The notes below the pieces were generated by a model, which was given only the letters and a program-made list of their open reading frames with translations, was not told the DNA's origin and did no database searches. The position numbers and the translations under genes were made by a program. From positions 44,417-108,416 of the forward strand of contig NZ_SMRP01000010.1 of assembly GCF_004353915.1 (NCBI RefSeq): a stretch of DNA of 64,000 nt, read 5' to 3'. Position 1 is the first letter of the stretch. Each line of letters opens with the position of its first letter. Source of the DNA: Paraburkholderia silviterrae. GTDB lineage: Bacteria; Pseudomonadota; Gammaproteobacteria; Burkholderiales; Burkholderiaceae. Below are positions 45,939 to 55,071 of the stretch, piece after piece.

Positions 45939-45966
45939 TTGACACCCGTTATTTGATTGATAAAAT
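45939..45966 (+). promoter_or_regulatory. Sigma-70-like promoter for the LysR gene at 46007
   Basis: TTGACA and TAAAAT are separated by 16 nt, 41 nt before the start codon, in the divergent region with glaH. Confidence 0.6.
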
Positions 45967-46006
45967 ACGCGTAAAGAGAACTTTTGTTCCGATTTTTGGA
46001 TTAAAG

Positions 46007-46927
46007 ATGATCGACAGCCGACAGCTTCAGTTGTTTGTAACGCTCGCTGAAGATCTCCACTTCGCACGTGCTGCCGATCGTCTGGACATCGGACAATCGG
46101 TGCTGAGCGGGCAGATCAAGAAGCTGGAGACCGATCTGGGCGTGCGACTGCTCAACCGCAACAAGCGGGCCGCGGTGACCTTGACGGATGCAGGCAAGAC
46201 CTTCCTGGTCGAGGCCGTGGCTGCGCTTCGCCAGCTCGAGCGTGCCGATCGGGTCGGGCGGCTTGCGGCCAGAGGTGCAGCGGGACAGGTCGCGCTCAGC
46301 TACGTTGGCTCTACCGTGACTTCAGGGCTGCTTCCGCGGCTATTGAAGTCGTTCCGCCTGCGCTTCCCGGACGTACGCATGCAGATCGTGGCGATGGAGA
46401 CACCAGTACAGCTGGAGCACCTCGCGGATGGCGCGGTCGACGTCGGTCTGTTGCAGGCCCGCGCGCGCTACCCGGATGGGATCACGGCGCGGGTGCTGCA
46501 CAGTGAACAGCTGATGATTGCGGTCTCGGCCGACAGTTCGCTCGCGCACGCCAAGGCGCTCAAGGCGTCGCAATTGCGCGGCGTTGCCTTCATCGCTCCG
46601 CAATTCAACGAGGCGGTCGGTTTTGCTGAGCATCTGGTGAATCTTGGTCGCATAGGTGGGTTTGACGGCGAACCGGAGTTTCGCGTCAATGACTTCATGA
46701 CTGCCGTGAGCATGGCTGCAGCCGGCTACGGGGTTGCGCTCGTACCGAAGTCGATAGAGGCATTTGCGCAGCCCGGCGTCAGGTTCAAGCCGTTGGTGGA
46801 TTTCAAAGAAGAGGCGAAACTGGCGATCGCGTATCGGGAGCGCGAGCACTCGCCATGCGTTCGCGCGTTTATCGATTCGGCACTGTCGTCCGGGATATCG
46901 ACTGCGAGCAAGGTCGATCAAAGTTGA
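46007..46927 (+). CDS. LysR-family regulator divergent from glaH-lhgO
   Basis: A 306-aa LTTR starting MIDSRQLQLFVTLAEDLHFA with HTH segment GQSVLSGQIKKLE. Its position, divergent from the glaH pseudogene and lhgO, suggests it controls glutarate use; known regulators of this pathway are of several families, so this is inference from context. ATG 46007 follows a good sigma-70-like promoter. The upstream extension to 45929 is not conserved. Confidence 0.9.
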   Translation: MIDSRQLQLFVTLAEDLHFARAADRLDIGQSVLSGQIKKLETDLGVRLLNRNKRAAVTLTDAGKTFLVEAVAALRQLERADRVGRLAARGAAGQVALSYVGSTVTSGLLPRLLKSFRLRFPDVRMQIVAMETPVQLEHLADGAVDVGLLQARARYPDGITARVLHSEQLMIAVSADSSLAHAKALKASQLRGVAFIAPQFNEAVGFAEHLVNLGRIGGFDGEPEFRVNDFMTAVSMAAAGYGVALVPKSIEAFAQPGVRFKPLVDFKEEAKLAIAYREREHSPCVRAFIDSALSSGISTASKVDQS

Positions 46928-46954
46928 CGCAATCAAAATTGCAAGCGGGGTCAT

Positions 46955-47290
46955 ATGGCATGCTTTTTTGCGAAGTCTGATCGACTGAGCAACCGGGAGC
47001 TGTGCGTTGATCTGCGCGCGCGGGCCATGGCGCTGGTGCGCGAGCGTTATCCCGATTTCGGGCCGACGCTGGCCTGCGAGAAGCTGCGCGAATGCCACGG
47101 TATCCGCCAGGCGAAGGAGATGGTCAGGAAATTCGTGACGAACGCTGGCCTTTGAGTCCCGCGTCGACAGCGGCCACCTGATGACAAGGATTGTTTCAAC
47201 GGCGGCTGAGTTGCTCGCTGCCCGACGCATCGCGACCAGGAGGCGACACTCGGCCGTCGCGACACGCGGACGGTGGACACATTGACTACT
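46955..47290 (+). pseudogene. ISNCY-type transposase remnant
   Basis: About 67 codons read DLRARAMALVRERYPDFGPT and LACEKLRECHGIRQAKEMVR then TNAGL, which matches the HTH part of ISNCY (IS1202-like) transposases. The expected Trp after AGL is a TGA stop, then VPRRQRPP continues in frame before decay. The catalytic domain is absent. Confidence 0.7.
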
Positions 47291-47406
47291 CGCCTGGACT
47301 CAGGGCGCGATGTGCAAAAAATCCGCGATCAGGGTGATCTGCCACAATTGACAGTTCCTCGTCCGTTGACGTTAACTGATCGGCCATGCTGATCAAGGCA
47401 TCCAAA

Positions 47407-48315
47407 ATGCATTCCATCCGTGAGCGCACTGACTTGTACTCGCTGCGTCTGTTTTTGGCGGTCGTTGATCTGGGTAGCATAGCCGAAGCTGGCCGGAGGA
47501 ATTTCATTGCGCCAACAGCCGTAACCAAACGCGTACAGGAACTCGAAGAAGCGTTTGGGGTGCAGTTGCTGGTCCGCGGTTCTAAAGGCGTGTCGGCGAC
47601 GGCGGCTGGCCAGGCATTGGCACGCCACGTGCGAGCGATGTCAAATCTCGACGAGCGCATGCGCTCCGAGCTAAACGACTATGCAGCTGGCGTACGAGGT
47701 CACGTCAAGCTATTCGCCAACCCGTCTGCGCTGGTCCAACACCTCGCCGACGAGATTCAGCACTTCATTCACACCTATCCCGACATTCGTGTGGACCTGG
47801 TCGAGGCGCTCAGCGAACAGGTGGTTCACGCGGTGCGTGACGGCAACGCAGATCTTGGTGTCTTCGCCGCACCCGTGCCTCTACCTGCGGAGATAGAGGT
47901 GTATCCGTACCGGCAAGATCATCTGGTCGCCGTTGTACCGCAAACGCATGAGCTCGCGTCGCGGCACCAGGTCGAATTTGTCGAGTTGCTTCAATATCCG
48001 ATGATCGCTGTGCACGGTGCATCATCACTTGCTGCGCTTTTAGCCAGCGCGTCTGTAAGCGAGATTAAACCGACCTTCCGTGTCGCGACCAATGAGGTAG
48101 CGCGCTGGCTTGTATCGAAGGGATTAGGAATTACGGTGTTACCCGAGGGACTCGTAGCGCCATACAAGAACTGTCTTAATGTGGTTGGCGTGCCGATCAA
48201 AGACGCATTTGCGACCCGACACATTATGCTTTGCGTCCGAAGTGTCGAGTCGCTCTCCGCCTCCGCTCGCACCATGTTTGACGCGCTGAAGCAGGCGGGC
48301 GAACTCACCGGCTAA
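47407..48315 (+). CDS. LysR-family regulator of the downstream catabolic cluster
   Basis: A 302-aa LTTR starting MHSIRERTDLYSLRLFLAVV, with HTH segment TAVTKRVQELEEAFGVQLL. ATG 47386 is an alternative giving 309 aa. It precedes the lactonase-to-permease gene run on the same strand with a 206-nt gap, and is the only intact regulator near that run, so it is the likely controller (inference). Confidence 0.88.
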   Translation: MHSIRERTDLYSLRLFLAVVDLGSIAEAGRRNFIAPTAVTKRVQELEEAFGVQLLVRGSKGVSATAAGQALARHVRAMSNLDERMRSELNDYAAGVRGHVKLFANPSALVQHLADEIQHFIHTYPDIRVDLVEALSEQVVHAVRDGNADLGVFAAPVPLPAEIEVYPYRQDHLVAVVPQTHELASRHQVEFVELLQYPMIAVHGASSLAALLASASVSEIKPTFRVATNEVARWLVSKGLGITVLPEGLVAPYKNCLNVVGVPIKDAFATRHIMLCVRSVESLSASARTMFDALKQAGELTG

Positions 48316-48521
48316 ACCCCCAACGCCGCCCGCGGGAGCCAGTTCGCGCTCGTGACTCACGAGCGCGATGCTGCTCAACTGTTAGTTCTATGAGCGCGTA
48401 GGCTTTGCTATCGTCCTCCATAACAACTCGATCACAAAGATATTGGAGACGAGCAAATGTTGACATCCATCCCCTCGCGGCATGGGCCGCAGCACTTTAG
48501 CGTCTGCATTTGGAGTTCCAA

Positions 48522-49493
48522 ATGGCAAGGCTAAGAGATTCGCTGCCGGCGGTAGGAAGTGGCCTCACACGACCTGAATCGGTATTGGCGATGGCCGACG
48601 GGCGCGTGTATTCGTGCGACAAGCGCTGCGGTGTGGTTCGCGTACTTCCTGCGCAAAGTGAAATGGTGCCATTGAACGCACCGATTGACCCGTTCATTCC
48701 CAACGGCATTGCGCTGCTTGAAGACGGTACCTTTCTCATTGCCAACATGGGCCCCCATGGCGGCGTGTGGCGAATGACGGGTCCCGGCACACTCGAGCCT
48801 TTCATCACAGAGCTTCACGGCAAGCCGCTTCATCCTACCAACTACGTAGAACTCGACCGACAAGGTCGACTTTGGTTCACCGTCTCTACGCTCCATGCGC
48901 CGCGCGAGAGTGCCTTCAGGCCAGGAATCGCAGACGGCTTCATCGTCCGGCACGAGAAAGGCCGCAGTGAAGTGGTTGCCGACGGCATTGGCTTTTGCAA
49001 CGAAGGCCGCGTATCACCAGACGGCAAATTTTATTATATCAACGAGACGATCGCACGTCGTGTGACCCGCTTTCCCATTTTGTCGGACGGCAGTTTTGGC
49101 GAGCGCGAGACGGTAATTCAGTTCGGCGGCGACGGTATTTTTCCCGATGGCATGGGGTTTGACGCGCAAGGCGGCGTTTGGGTCGCGAGCGTGGTGAGCA
49201 ATCGACTCGTGAGGGTAGCTGACGGGCTGGCAGAGATCATCGTAGAGGACTGCGATGACGAGGTCGTTGACTTGGTCGAGACCGCGTTCGCTGAGTCGCG
49301 TATGGGGCGAGAAGAGGTCGATGTTGGCCGACGTTGGTCACTCGGCAATTTATCGAGCGTTGCATTCGGCGGCGCTGATCTACGCACTTTGTATTTGGGC
49401 AGTCTCTTTCGCGATGGGTTGACGACACTGGATAGCCCATATCCAGGAGCTGCGCCCGTTCATTGGCACTTTGGCAAGACCGTTCTCGACTGA
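48522..49493 (+). CDS. SMP-30/gluconolactonase family hydrolase
   Basis: A 323-aa six-bladed beta-propeller lactonase-like protein. Family metal-ligand regions are seen: LTRPESVLAMADGRVYSCD (Glu), NEGRVSPDGKFYYI (Asn/Asp) and FPDGMGFDAQGGVWVA (Asp). It should open a sugar or organic-acid lactone. It is the first enzyme gene of a same-strand set with an HMG-CoA-lyase-like enzyme, a hydroxyacid dehydrogenase and a CoA-transferase. Confidence 0.85.
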   Translation: MARLRDSLPAVGSGLTRPESVLAMADGRVYSCDKRCGVVRVLPAQSEMVPLNAPIDPFIPNGIALLEDGTFLIANMGPHGGVWRMTGPGTLEPFITELHGKPLHPTNYVELDRQGRLWFTVSTLHAPRESAFRPGIADGFIVRHEKGRSEVVADGIGFCNEGRVSPDGKFYYINETIARRVTRFPILSDGSFGERETVIQFGGDGIFPDGMGFDAQGGVWVASVVSNRLVRVADGLAEIIVEDCDDEVVDLVETAFAESRMGREEVDVGRRWSLGNLSSVAFGGADLRTLYLGSLFRDGLTTLDSPYPGAAPVHWHFGKTVLD

Positions 49494-49535
49494 ACAATTC
49501 ACAGCGCGCGATCGTACATCCTCCAAGGAGTTGTT

Positions 49536-50474
49536 GTGAACCTGACTATTACCGAAGTCGGACTGCGCGACGGCATCCAAAGCGAAGCTCACTTCGTGCC
49601 GACTGCCGACAAGATCCGTTTAATTGACGCGCTATTCGCCGCCGGAGTGCGATCTATCGAGGCGACGTCGTTCGTATCACCGCATGCTGTGCCGCAAATG
49701 GCCGACGCGGAAGATGTTGTCCGTGGAGTACATAAACCGATTGGTACGCGTCTCTGTGCGCTCGCCCCGAACTCAAGGGGCGTTCATGCGGCCATCCGGG
49801 CTGGCGTCGACGATATTGTGGTGTTTCTGTCGGCGAGCGAGAGCCATAATCGAAAAAACTTGAATCGGTCGATCGATGCTTCACTCGCTGCCATCGAGGA
49901 GACCGTGGCGCTCGCCGTATCGGCTGGAGTGGGCGTTAAAGGCGCGATTGCTGTTGCATTTGGTTGCCCATTCGAAGGAGATGTCGAATCGTCGAGCGTG
50001 GTCAGGATCGCACGCGCGTTCACGGACGCTGGCGTGTCCCGTATAACGCTCGGCGATACAACGGGAATGGCATCGCCGGAAGTCGTAAAACGCGTGTGCG
50101 GTGAACTCAAAGATGCATTGCCAAACGTCGAGCCTGCTTTACATTTTCATAATACACGTGGAATGGCGCTCCTTAACGTTGCCGCAGGGCTTGGTCTGGG
50201 TATCAATACCTACGAATCAGCGCTGGGGGGCACCGGGGGTTGCCCTTTCGCGCCAGGCGCGACTGGCAATGTATGCACCGAAGATCTGGTCAACTTTCTG
50301 CACGAGAGCGGACACGAGACAGGCATTAACCTGGAGGCGTTGATTGATGCTTCGGTTGATCTCGAACGTGTGCTGGGCAGAACGCTACCAGGGCAAGTGA
50401 TGCGCGCCGGCCCGCGATCGCGCCTTCACCCGCTGGATAGCGTTCGTACCGCTACTGCAAAGGTGACTATATGA
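49536..50474 (+). CDS. HMG-CoA lyase-like enzyme
   Basis: A 312-aa HMGL-like TIM-barrel aldolase. VGLRDGIQSE supplies the metal/catalytic Arg-Asp, HFHNTRGMALLNV the metal His pair, and GGTGGCPFAPGATGN the catalytic Cys loop. The start is GTG 49536 with AAGGAG 7 nt upstream. Members cleave 3-hydroxy-3-methylglutaryl-CoA or related 3-hydroxyacyl-CoAs; the adjacent CoA-transferase suggests the substrate is activated in this cluster. Its stop overlaps the dehydrogenase start (ATGA). Confidence 0.87.
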   Translation: MNLTITEVGLRDGIQSEAHFVPTADKIRLIDALFAAGVRSIEATSFVSPHAVPQMADAEDVVRGVHKPIGTRLCALAPNSRGVHAAIRAGVDDIVVFLSASESHNRKNLNRSIDASLAAIEETVALAVSAGVGVKGAIAVAFGCPFEGDVESSSVVRIARAFTDAGVSRITLGDTTGMASPEVVKRVCGELKDALPNVEPALHFHNTRGMALLNVAAGLGLGINTYESALGGTGGCPFAPGATGNVCTEDLVNFLHESGHETGINLEALIDASVDLERVLGRTLPGQVMRAGPRSRLHPLDSVRTATAKVTI

Positions 50475-51508
50475 GCACCGGCATTTCGAACGCGCGGCCG
50501 CGCCTCTTGATAACGCGACGATTGCCCGACACTGTACTTGCGCGGGCCCGGAATTATTTTGATACAACGGTGTGGCCCGAAGACAAGCCGATTGGCGCAA
50601 GCCTGACAACGCTCGCCCGCGGTTGCGATGCGCTGCTTGTTATGGTTACAGAGCGCATAGACGCAGAATGTCTCAGGGAGCTATCCCCAAATCTTAAGGC
50701 GCTTGCGACGTATTCGGCGGGTTACGACCACATCGATCTCCCAGCAGCAACGGCGGCGGGTATCCCGGTGTTTACAGCGCCCGATGCTCTCCATCACGCC
50801 GTTGCCGAAATTGCCCTGTATCTAATACTTGCAGCGGCGCGACGTACGCGAGTTGCCGAATCTGTCCTGCGCGAACGAACGTGGGGACCATTCTCGCCAG
50901 GTGCCATGCTAGGCGCTCAGCTTACCGGTAAGCGTCTTGGGATTTACGGGATGGGCGCTATTGGACGCGAAATAGCCACCAGGGCTCGCGCGTTCGGCAT
51001 GCAGATTCACTACCATAACCGCAGCCGCCTTGGCGCAGACCAGGAATGCGGTGCCCAGTATCACGATAGTCTGGATAGTCTCCTGCCCGTCAGTGAAGTG
51101 TTCTGCGTGGCCGCACCCTCCACCGCCGAAACACGTCTTTCAATTGGTTACCCGCAGCTAAAGGCGCTACCTGCGGGCGCAATTCTCGTGAATATCGGTC
51201 GCGGCGACCTGATCGACGAACGGGCTTTGCTTGAATTAATAAAAACCGGTCACCTCGGCCCTGTCGGGCTCGACGTCTTTCAAAACGAACCGAATATCGA
51301 CGAGCGGTGGCTGCAATTGCCAGATGCAGTGCTTCTGCCGCACATCGGAAGCGCAACCGTAGAGGCGAGGATCGCAACGGGATTGCGCGCCCTGGGCGCC
51401 CTCGAGCAGCACTTCGCGGGCGCACCTGCTACTAGTTGTCTGAATCCACAGGTCTACGACAGTCTGACTGCCCGAGCTGATCCCGCCCTGCCAAAACTGG
51501 AATCTTGA
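50471..51508 (+). CDS. D-isomer-specific 2-hydroxyacid dehydrogenase
   Basis: A 345-aa NAD(P)-dependent dehydrogenase of the GyaR/GhrB group. The Rossmann motif is GIYGMGAIGREIATRA; catalytic Arg is in NIGRGDLID, Glu in VFQNEPN and His in LPHIGSAT. It likely reduces or oxidises a 2-keto/2-hydroxy acid such as glyoxylate or hydroxypyruvate. It overlaps both neighbours by 1-4 nt, so it is part of one operon. Confidence 0.9.
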   Translation: MSTGISNARPRLLITRRLPDTVLARARNYFDTTVWPEDKPIGASLTTLARGCDALLVMVTERIDAECLRELSPNLKALATYSAGYDHIDLPAATAAGIPVFTAPDALHHAVAEIALYLILAAARRTRVAESVLRERTWGPFSPGAMLGAQLTGKRLGIYGMGAIGREIATRARAFGMQIHYHNRSRLGADQECGAQYHDSLDSLLPVSEVFCVAAPSTAETRLSIGYPQLKALPAGAILVNIGRGDLIDERALLELIKTGHLGPVGLDVFQNEPNIDERWLQLPDAVLLPHIGSATVEARIATGLRALGALEQHFAGAPATSCLNPQVYDSLTARADPALPKLES

Positions 51509-52728
51509 TGACCATGAACGCGTTCGAGCAACTTCGTAAAAACGGAGCGCTAGCCGGTGTAAAGGTGTTGTCCCTGTCGCACGTAATTGCTGGTCCGATG
51601 GCTGCATCGATGTTAGGGGATTTCGGCGCCGATGTCGTCCATATCGAACAGCCAGGGAAGGGCGATCCAGCGCGTGAGATGGGCGATGACAAAGATGGCG
51701 TATATCTTTGGTGGAAAGTCGCCGGACGCAACAAGCGTTCGCTCACGCTGGATCTCAAAAGCGACAAAGGTCGCGAGATTGCGTCACGCCTCGCGCAATG
51801 GGCGGACGTAGTGATAACCAACATGAGGCCGAGTGCGCTTGAGCGCCTCGATCTGTCATGGGAGGCTCTACATAAATTGAACCCAAAGCTTGTATATCTA
51901 CAGATTACAGGCTACGGGCGTGACGGCCCTCGCGCAAGCGACCCGGGATTCGGTAAAGCAGGAGAGGCGCAGTCCGGAGTTGTTTATGTAACTGGATTTC
52001 CGGACGGCCCGCCCATTCACACCGGATTTTCGCATGCGGACGCTGTGACGGGCTTGATGGGCGCATACGGAATCTTGCTTGCACTTTATCGGCGTAACAC
52101 TGATCCGAGCTTCGATGGAGAACTGATCGACCTTGCCCTCTATGAGTCGCTGTTCCGACTGATCGAGTGGCAAGTGATTGGATACGATCAAATGGAGCGT
52201 GTCTATGAGCGATCGGGAAATCGGCCTCCGATGGCGCCGGCGGCGGTGGTTAATACATATCAATCCGCTGACGGTGACTGGATTACGGTGACCAGTGGTA
52301 CCACGGCTTCAGTTAGCAAGATTGTACGATTGCTGGGGCTACCAGCAAGTGAATATTCCACGGCTCGACAGCAATCGGATGCAGCCAAATTTCTTGATGC
52401 CTCGCTGCGTGCGTGGGTTCGAGCGCGCAATACAGACGACGCATTGTCTGAACTTACAGGTGGCGATGTCGTGGGGTCGCGTATCTACAACGTCAAAGAC
52501 ATGCTGAATGACGAGGTGTTCAAATGGCGGCGCAGTATCGTAAGCATTGTTGATGATGAGTTGGGGCCCGTTCGCATGCAGGGTGTAATACCCCAACTGA
52601 AAAACCACGGCGGAGAAATTTGGCGAACGGGTGCGGAACTCGGTGCCGACAATGACCTGATTCTGCGTGAGTGGCTGGGCATGACCGATGATGATATCGC
52701 AGCACTGCGGGAAGAGAAGGTCATCTGA
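51508..52728 (+). CDS. Class III (CaiB/BaiF) CoA-transferase
   Basis: A 406-aa family III CoA-transferase. VLSLSHVIAGPMAASMLGDF is the N-terminal signature and the catalytic Asp lies in DGELIDLALYESLF. It moves CoA between organic acids such as succinyl-CoA and a substrate acid. The ATG overlaps the dehydrogenase stop by one base. With the lyase it suggests CoA activation then C-C cleavage of a hydroxy acid. Confidence 0.9.
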   Translation: MTMNAFEQLRKNGALAGVKVLSLSHVIAGPMAASMLGDFGADVVHIEQPGKGDPAREMGDDKDGVYLWWKVAGRNKRSLTLDLKSDKGREIASRLAQWADVVITNMRPSALERLDLSWEALHKLNPKLVYLQITGYGRDGPRASDPGFGKAGEAQSGVVYVTGFPDGPPIHTGFSHADAVTGLMGAYGILLALYRRNTDPSFDGELIDLALYESLFRLIEWQVIGYDQMERVYERSGNRPPMAPAAVVNTYQSADGDWITVTSGTTASVSKIVRLLGLPASEYSTARQQSDAAKFLDASLRAWVRARNTDDALSELTGGDVVGSRIYNVKDMLNDEVFKWRRSIVSIVDDELGPVRMQGVIPQLKNHGGEIWRTGAELGADNDLILREWLGMTDDDIAALREEKVI

Positions 52729-52781
52729 TCGGTCATGGCGCCAACTACATCAAATATATCCAACCTGACACGAGTGGAGAC

Positions 52782-54080
52782 ATGACTGAAGACGATGTGC
52801 TGGTTACCCGAATCAAGCGGCGCATTCTGCCGCTCCTTCTTATCTGCGCGGTTGTTGCGTATCTGGATCGGGTCAACGTAAGCTTTGCCGCGGTCACGAT
52901 GCTCGCCGATCGTGGGATCTCGATCGCCGCATACGGGCTTGGCGTCGGCCTGTTCTTTGCCGCCTATTTTCTCTTCGAACTGCCGTCAAACTTACTGCTC
53001 AACCGCTTCGGCGCACGTCAGTGGATCGCACGGATCATGTTCACGTGGGGTCTCCTGTCTGGTGCGATGGTTTTCGTACAGGGAGAAAGGAGTTTCTATG
53101 TTTTGCGCTTCCTGCTAGGCATCGCGGAAGCGGGATTTTTCCCCGGCATTATCTACTATCTGAACAGCTGGATACCACCACGCTACCGAGGCAGCGCTCT
53201 CGGATTGTTTATGATCTGTGTGCCATTGCCGACCGTCATAGGTGCGCCGCTATCGGGTTGGTTGCTGCAACTTGACGGATGGTTAGGAATGCACGGTTGG
53301 CAATGGATGTACATGATCGAGGCGGCACCGGCGCTGGTGCTTGCAGTGGTAGTTTTTTTTCAGCTACCGAACGGTCCGGGCGAAGCGCGTTGGCTCGATT
53401 CCGCGGACAGAAAACGACTTGGATTGCTGCTTGCAGATGAGTCGAGCGGTGCCCATCGTCAGCACCTGGGCGTCGGGGAGGTGCTTCGCGACCGTTCGAT
53501 CTTGCTACTCTCACTCGCATATTTTGGCATCCTCGGTACGAACTATGGTTTGAGCTTCTTCATCCCGCAGATGATCAGATCGTTCGGGGTTAGCACTGTG
53601 CAAGTTGGTTACATTACCGCGCTCCCGTACCTTGCAGGCGCGCTAGCGATGGTGTTTTGGCCGCGGCATTCTGATCGCACTGGCGAGCGGTGGCTACATT
53701 GCGTGGTTGCCGTCGCACTGGCGAGCATTTGCATCATCGGTGCTGCTATGACTTCAAGTCCGGTGATCAAAGTGACGGCGCTCACCATTGCGGGTCTTGG
53801 AATTTTTGGGGCTGTTCCAGTCTTCTGGACGCTTCCGTCGTATTTCCTGAGAGGTCCTGCTGCAGCTCCAGGTATCGCGGTGATAAACTCAATTGGAAAT
53901 CTCGCCGGCTTTTGTGGTCCATATATGATGGGGCTTACAGTCCAACGCACTGGCTCCTACCTGGTCGGAAGCACGATCATTGGTGTATTCGGCATGCTGT
54001 CGTTTATGACGCTGGTCGCGATGGCACGACGCCATGCGCGCGGGCCACAAGGCGCTCAGCTGCGACGAAGCGTGAGTTGA
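52782..54080 (+). CDS. MFS permease, anion:cation symporter (ACS) type
   Basis: A 432-aa, 12-helix major facilitator protein. YLDRVNVSFAAVTM and FLLGIAEAGFFPGIIYYLNS are ACS-family signatures seen in carboxylate and tartrate/phthalate transporters. It probably imports the acid degraded by the cluster. It lies 53 nt after the CoA-transferase on the same strand. Confidence 0.92.
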   Translation: MTEDDVLVTRIKRRILPLLLICAVVAYLDRVNVSFAAVTMLADRGISIAAYGLGVGLFFAAYFLFELPSNLLLNRFGARQWIARIMFTWGLLSGAMVFVQGERSFYVLRFLLGIAEAGFFPGIIYYLNSWIPPRYRGSALGLFMICVPLPTVIGAPLSGWLLQLDGWLGMHGWQWMYMIEAAPALVLAVVVFFQLPNGPGEARWLDSADRKRLGLLLADESSGAHRQHLGVGEVLRDRSILLLSLAYFGILGTNYGLSFFIPQMIRSFGVSTVQVGYITALPYLAGALAMVFWPRHSDRTGERWLHCVVAVALASICIIGAAMTSSPVIKVTALTIAGLGIFGAVPVFWTLPSYFLRGPAAAPGIAVINSIGNLAGFCGPYMMGLTVQRTGSYLVGSTIIGVFGMLSFMTLVAMARRHARGPQGAQLRRSVS

Positions 54081-54290
54081 GTATCGATTTAGGTTCCGCC
54101 GTTTATTGCACAGTTCAACCAATGCGCCTGCTATTTATGTGCATTATTGTTTAGGTATACAAATAAATTAGGCGGACGATAAGCGAAAGTCTTAGCTAAG
54201 GTGCCTCTTACAGTTGTGGAGCTCATGCAAAGTAGGCAGGCAAATTTTGCCGTGAAACAATATCTTTCGAGGTTCGCAAGGAGACGAGGC

Positions 54291-54516
54291 GTGAAGATCG
54301 ATCCGACCGTATCTGTTGTGACCGGGGGGGGGATCTGGGCTGGGAGCGGAAACCGCAAAAATGATAGTTCAACGGGGCGGCAGTGTCGTGATAGCTGAGC
54401 GCGTTGCCGGGAGCGTGATACCGGATGTGAATACGTTGGTCGAAAAACTCAAGGTAGAAGCAAGCGTGCTTTGTCCGCGCGTACGAAAGGGTCTGTACAT
54501 ATGCCGATTTTGGTAA
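54291..54516 (+). pseudogene. Chimera: 5' end of a short-chain dehydrogenase joined to the 3' end of etfB
   Basis: GTG 54291 with AAGGAGA 6 nt upstream starts VKIDPTVSVVTGG, an SDR N terminus. A run of nine G (54324-54332) then shifts the frame; the next frame continues GSGLGAETAKMIVQRGGSVV IAE, still SDR, and without a break becomes DVNTLVEKLKVEAS, the C terminus of an ETF beta subunit. So most of both genes has been deleted. The etfB stop is also lost; the frame ends at 54516 inside etfA. Confidence 0.75.
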
Positions 54517-55067
54517 TTGCTGAACATGATAATGCGTCGTTGCGAACCACAACCTTCAACACGATATCGGCAGCGGCGGTGATTGCGGCCCTTTCCAGTC
54601 ATGACATCCATGTTCTTGTTGCAGGCCACAACGCTCACGCAGCCGCTGAAGCCGCTGCCGAGGTAGCTGGTGTGGCGAAGGTCCTGCTCGCTGACGCGCC
54701 GCATCTTGTGGGTGGTCTCGCAGAAGATATCGAAAGCACTGTCCTCAAAATCGCGAGGGAGTATTCGCACATCCTTGCCCCAGCAACCGCTTATGGTAAG
54801 AACATCGCGCCGCGAATAGCGGAAAAGTTGGGCGTCGCCCAGATCAGTGACATTACGGCGGTGGAGAGTCCCGATACGTTTGAACGGCCAATGTACGCGG
54901 GCAACGCGGTAGGTATCGCTCAGTCGTCAGATGCTATCAAAGTAGTCACCGTTCGCACTTCGGCGTTCGACCCAGCGATGGCGGTGGGAGGAGCGGCATC
55001 AGTGTCGAAAATTGATGCGGGAGCGAGCTTTGGAAAGGTGCGATTCCTGAACCGTCAAATGACGTAG
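54501..55067 (+). pseudogene. ETF alpha subunit, C-terminal FAD domain missing
   Basis: A 188-aa frame starting MPILVIAEHDNASLRTTTFN, with LAPATAYGKNIAPRIAEKLG and RPMYAGNAVG: the N-terminal domain of EtfA. Full EtfA is about 310 aa; the conserved C-terminal FAD-binding domain is absent because a stop follows RFLNRQMT at the domain boundary. The next gene starts 5 nt later. Without the FAD domain it cannot act as a normal ETF. Confidence 0.85.
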
Positions 55068-55071
55068 TTAG

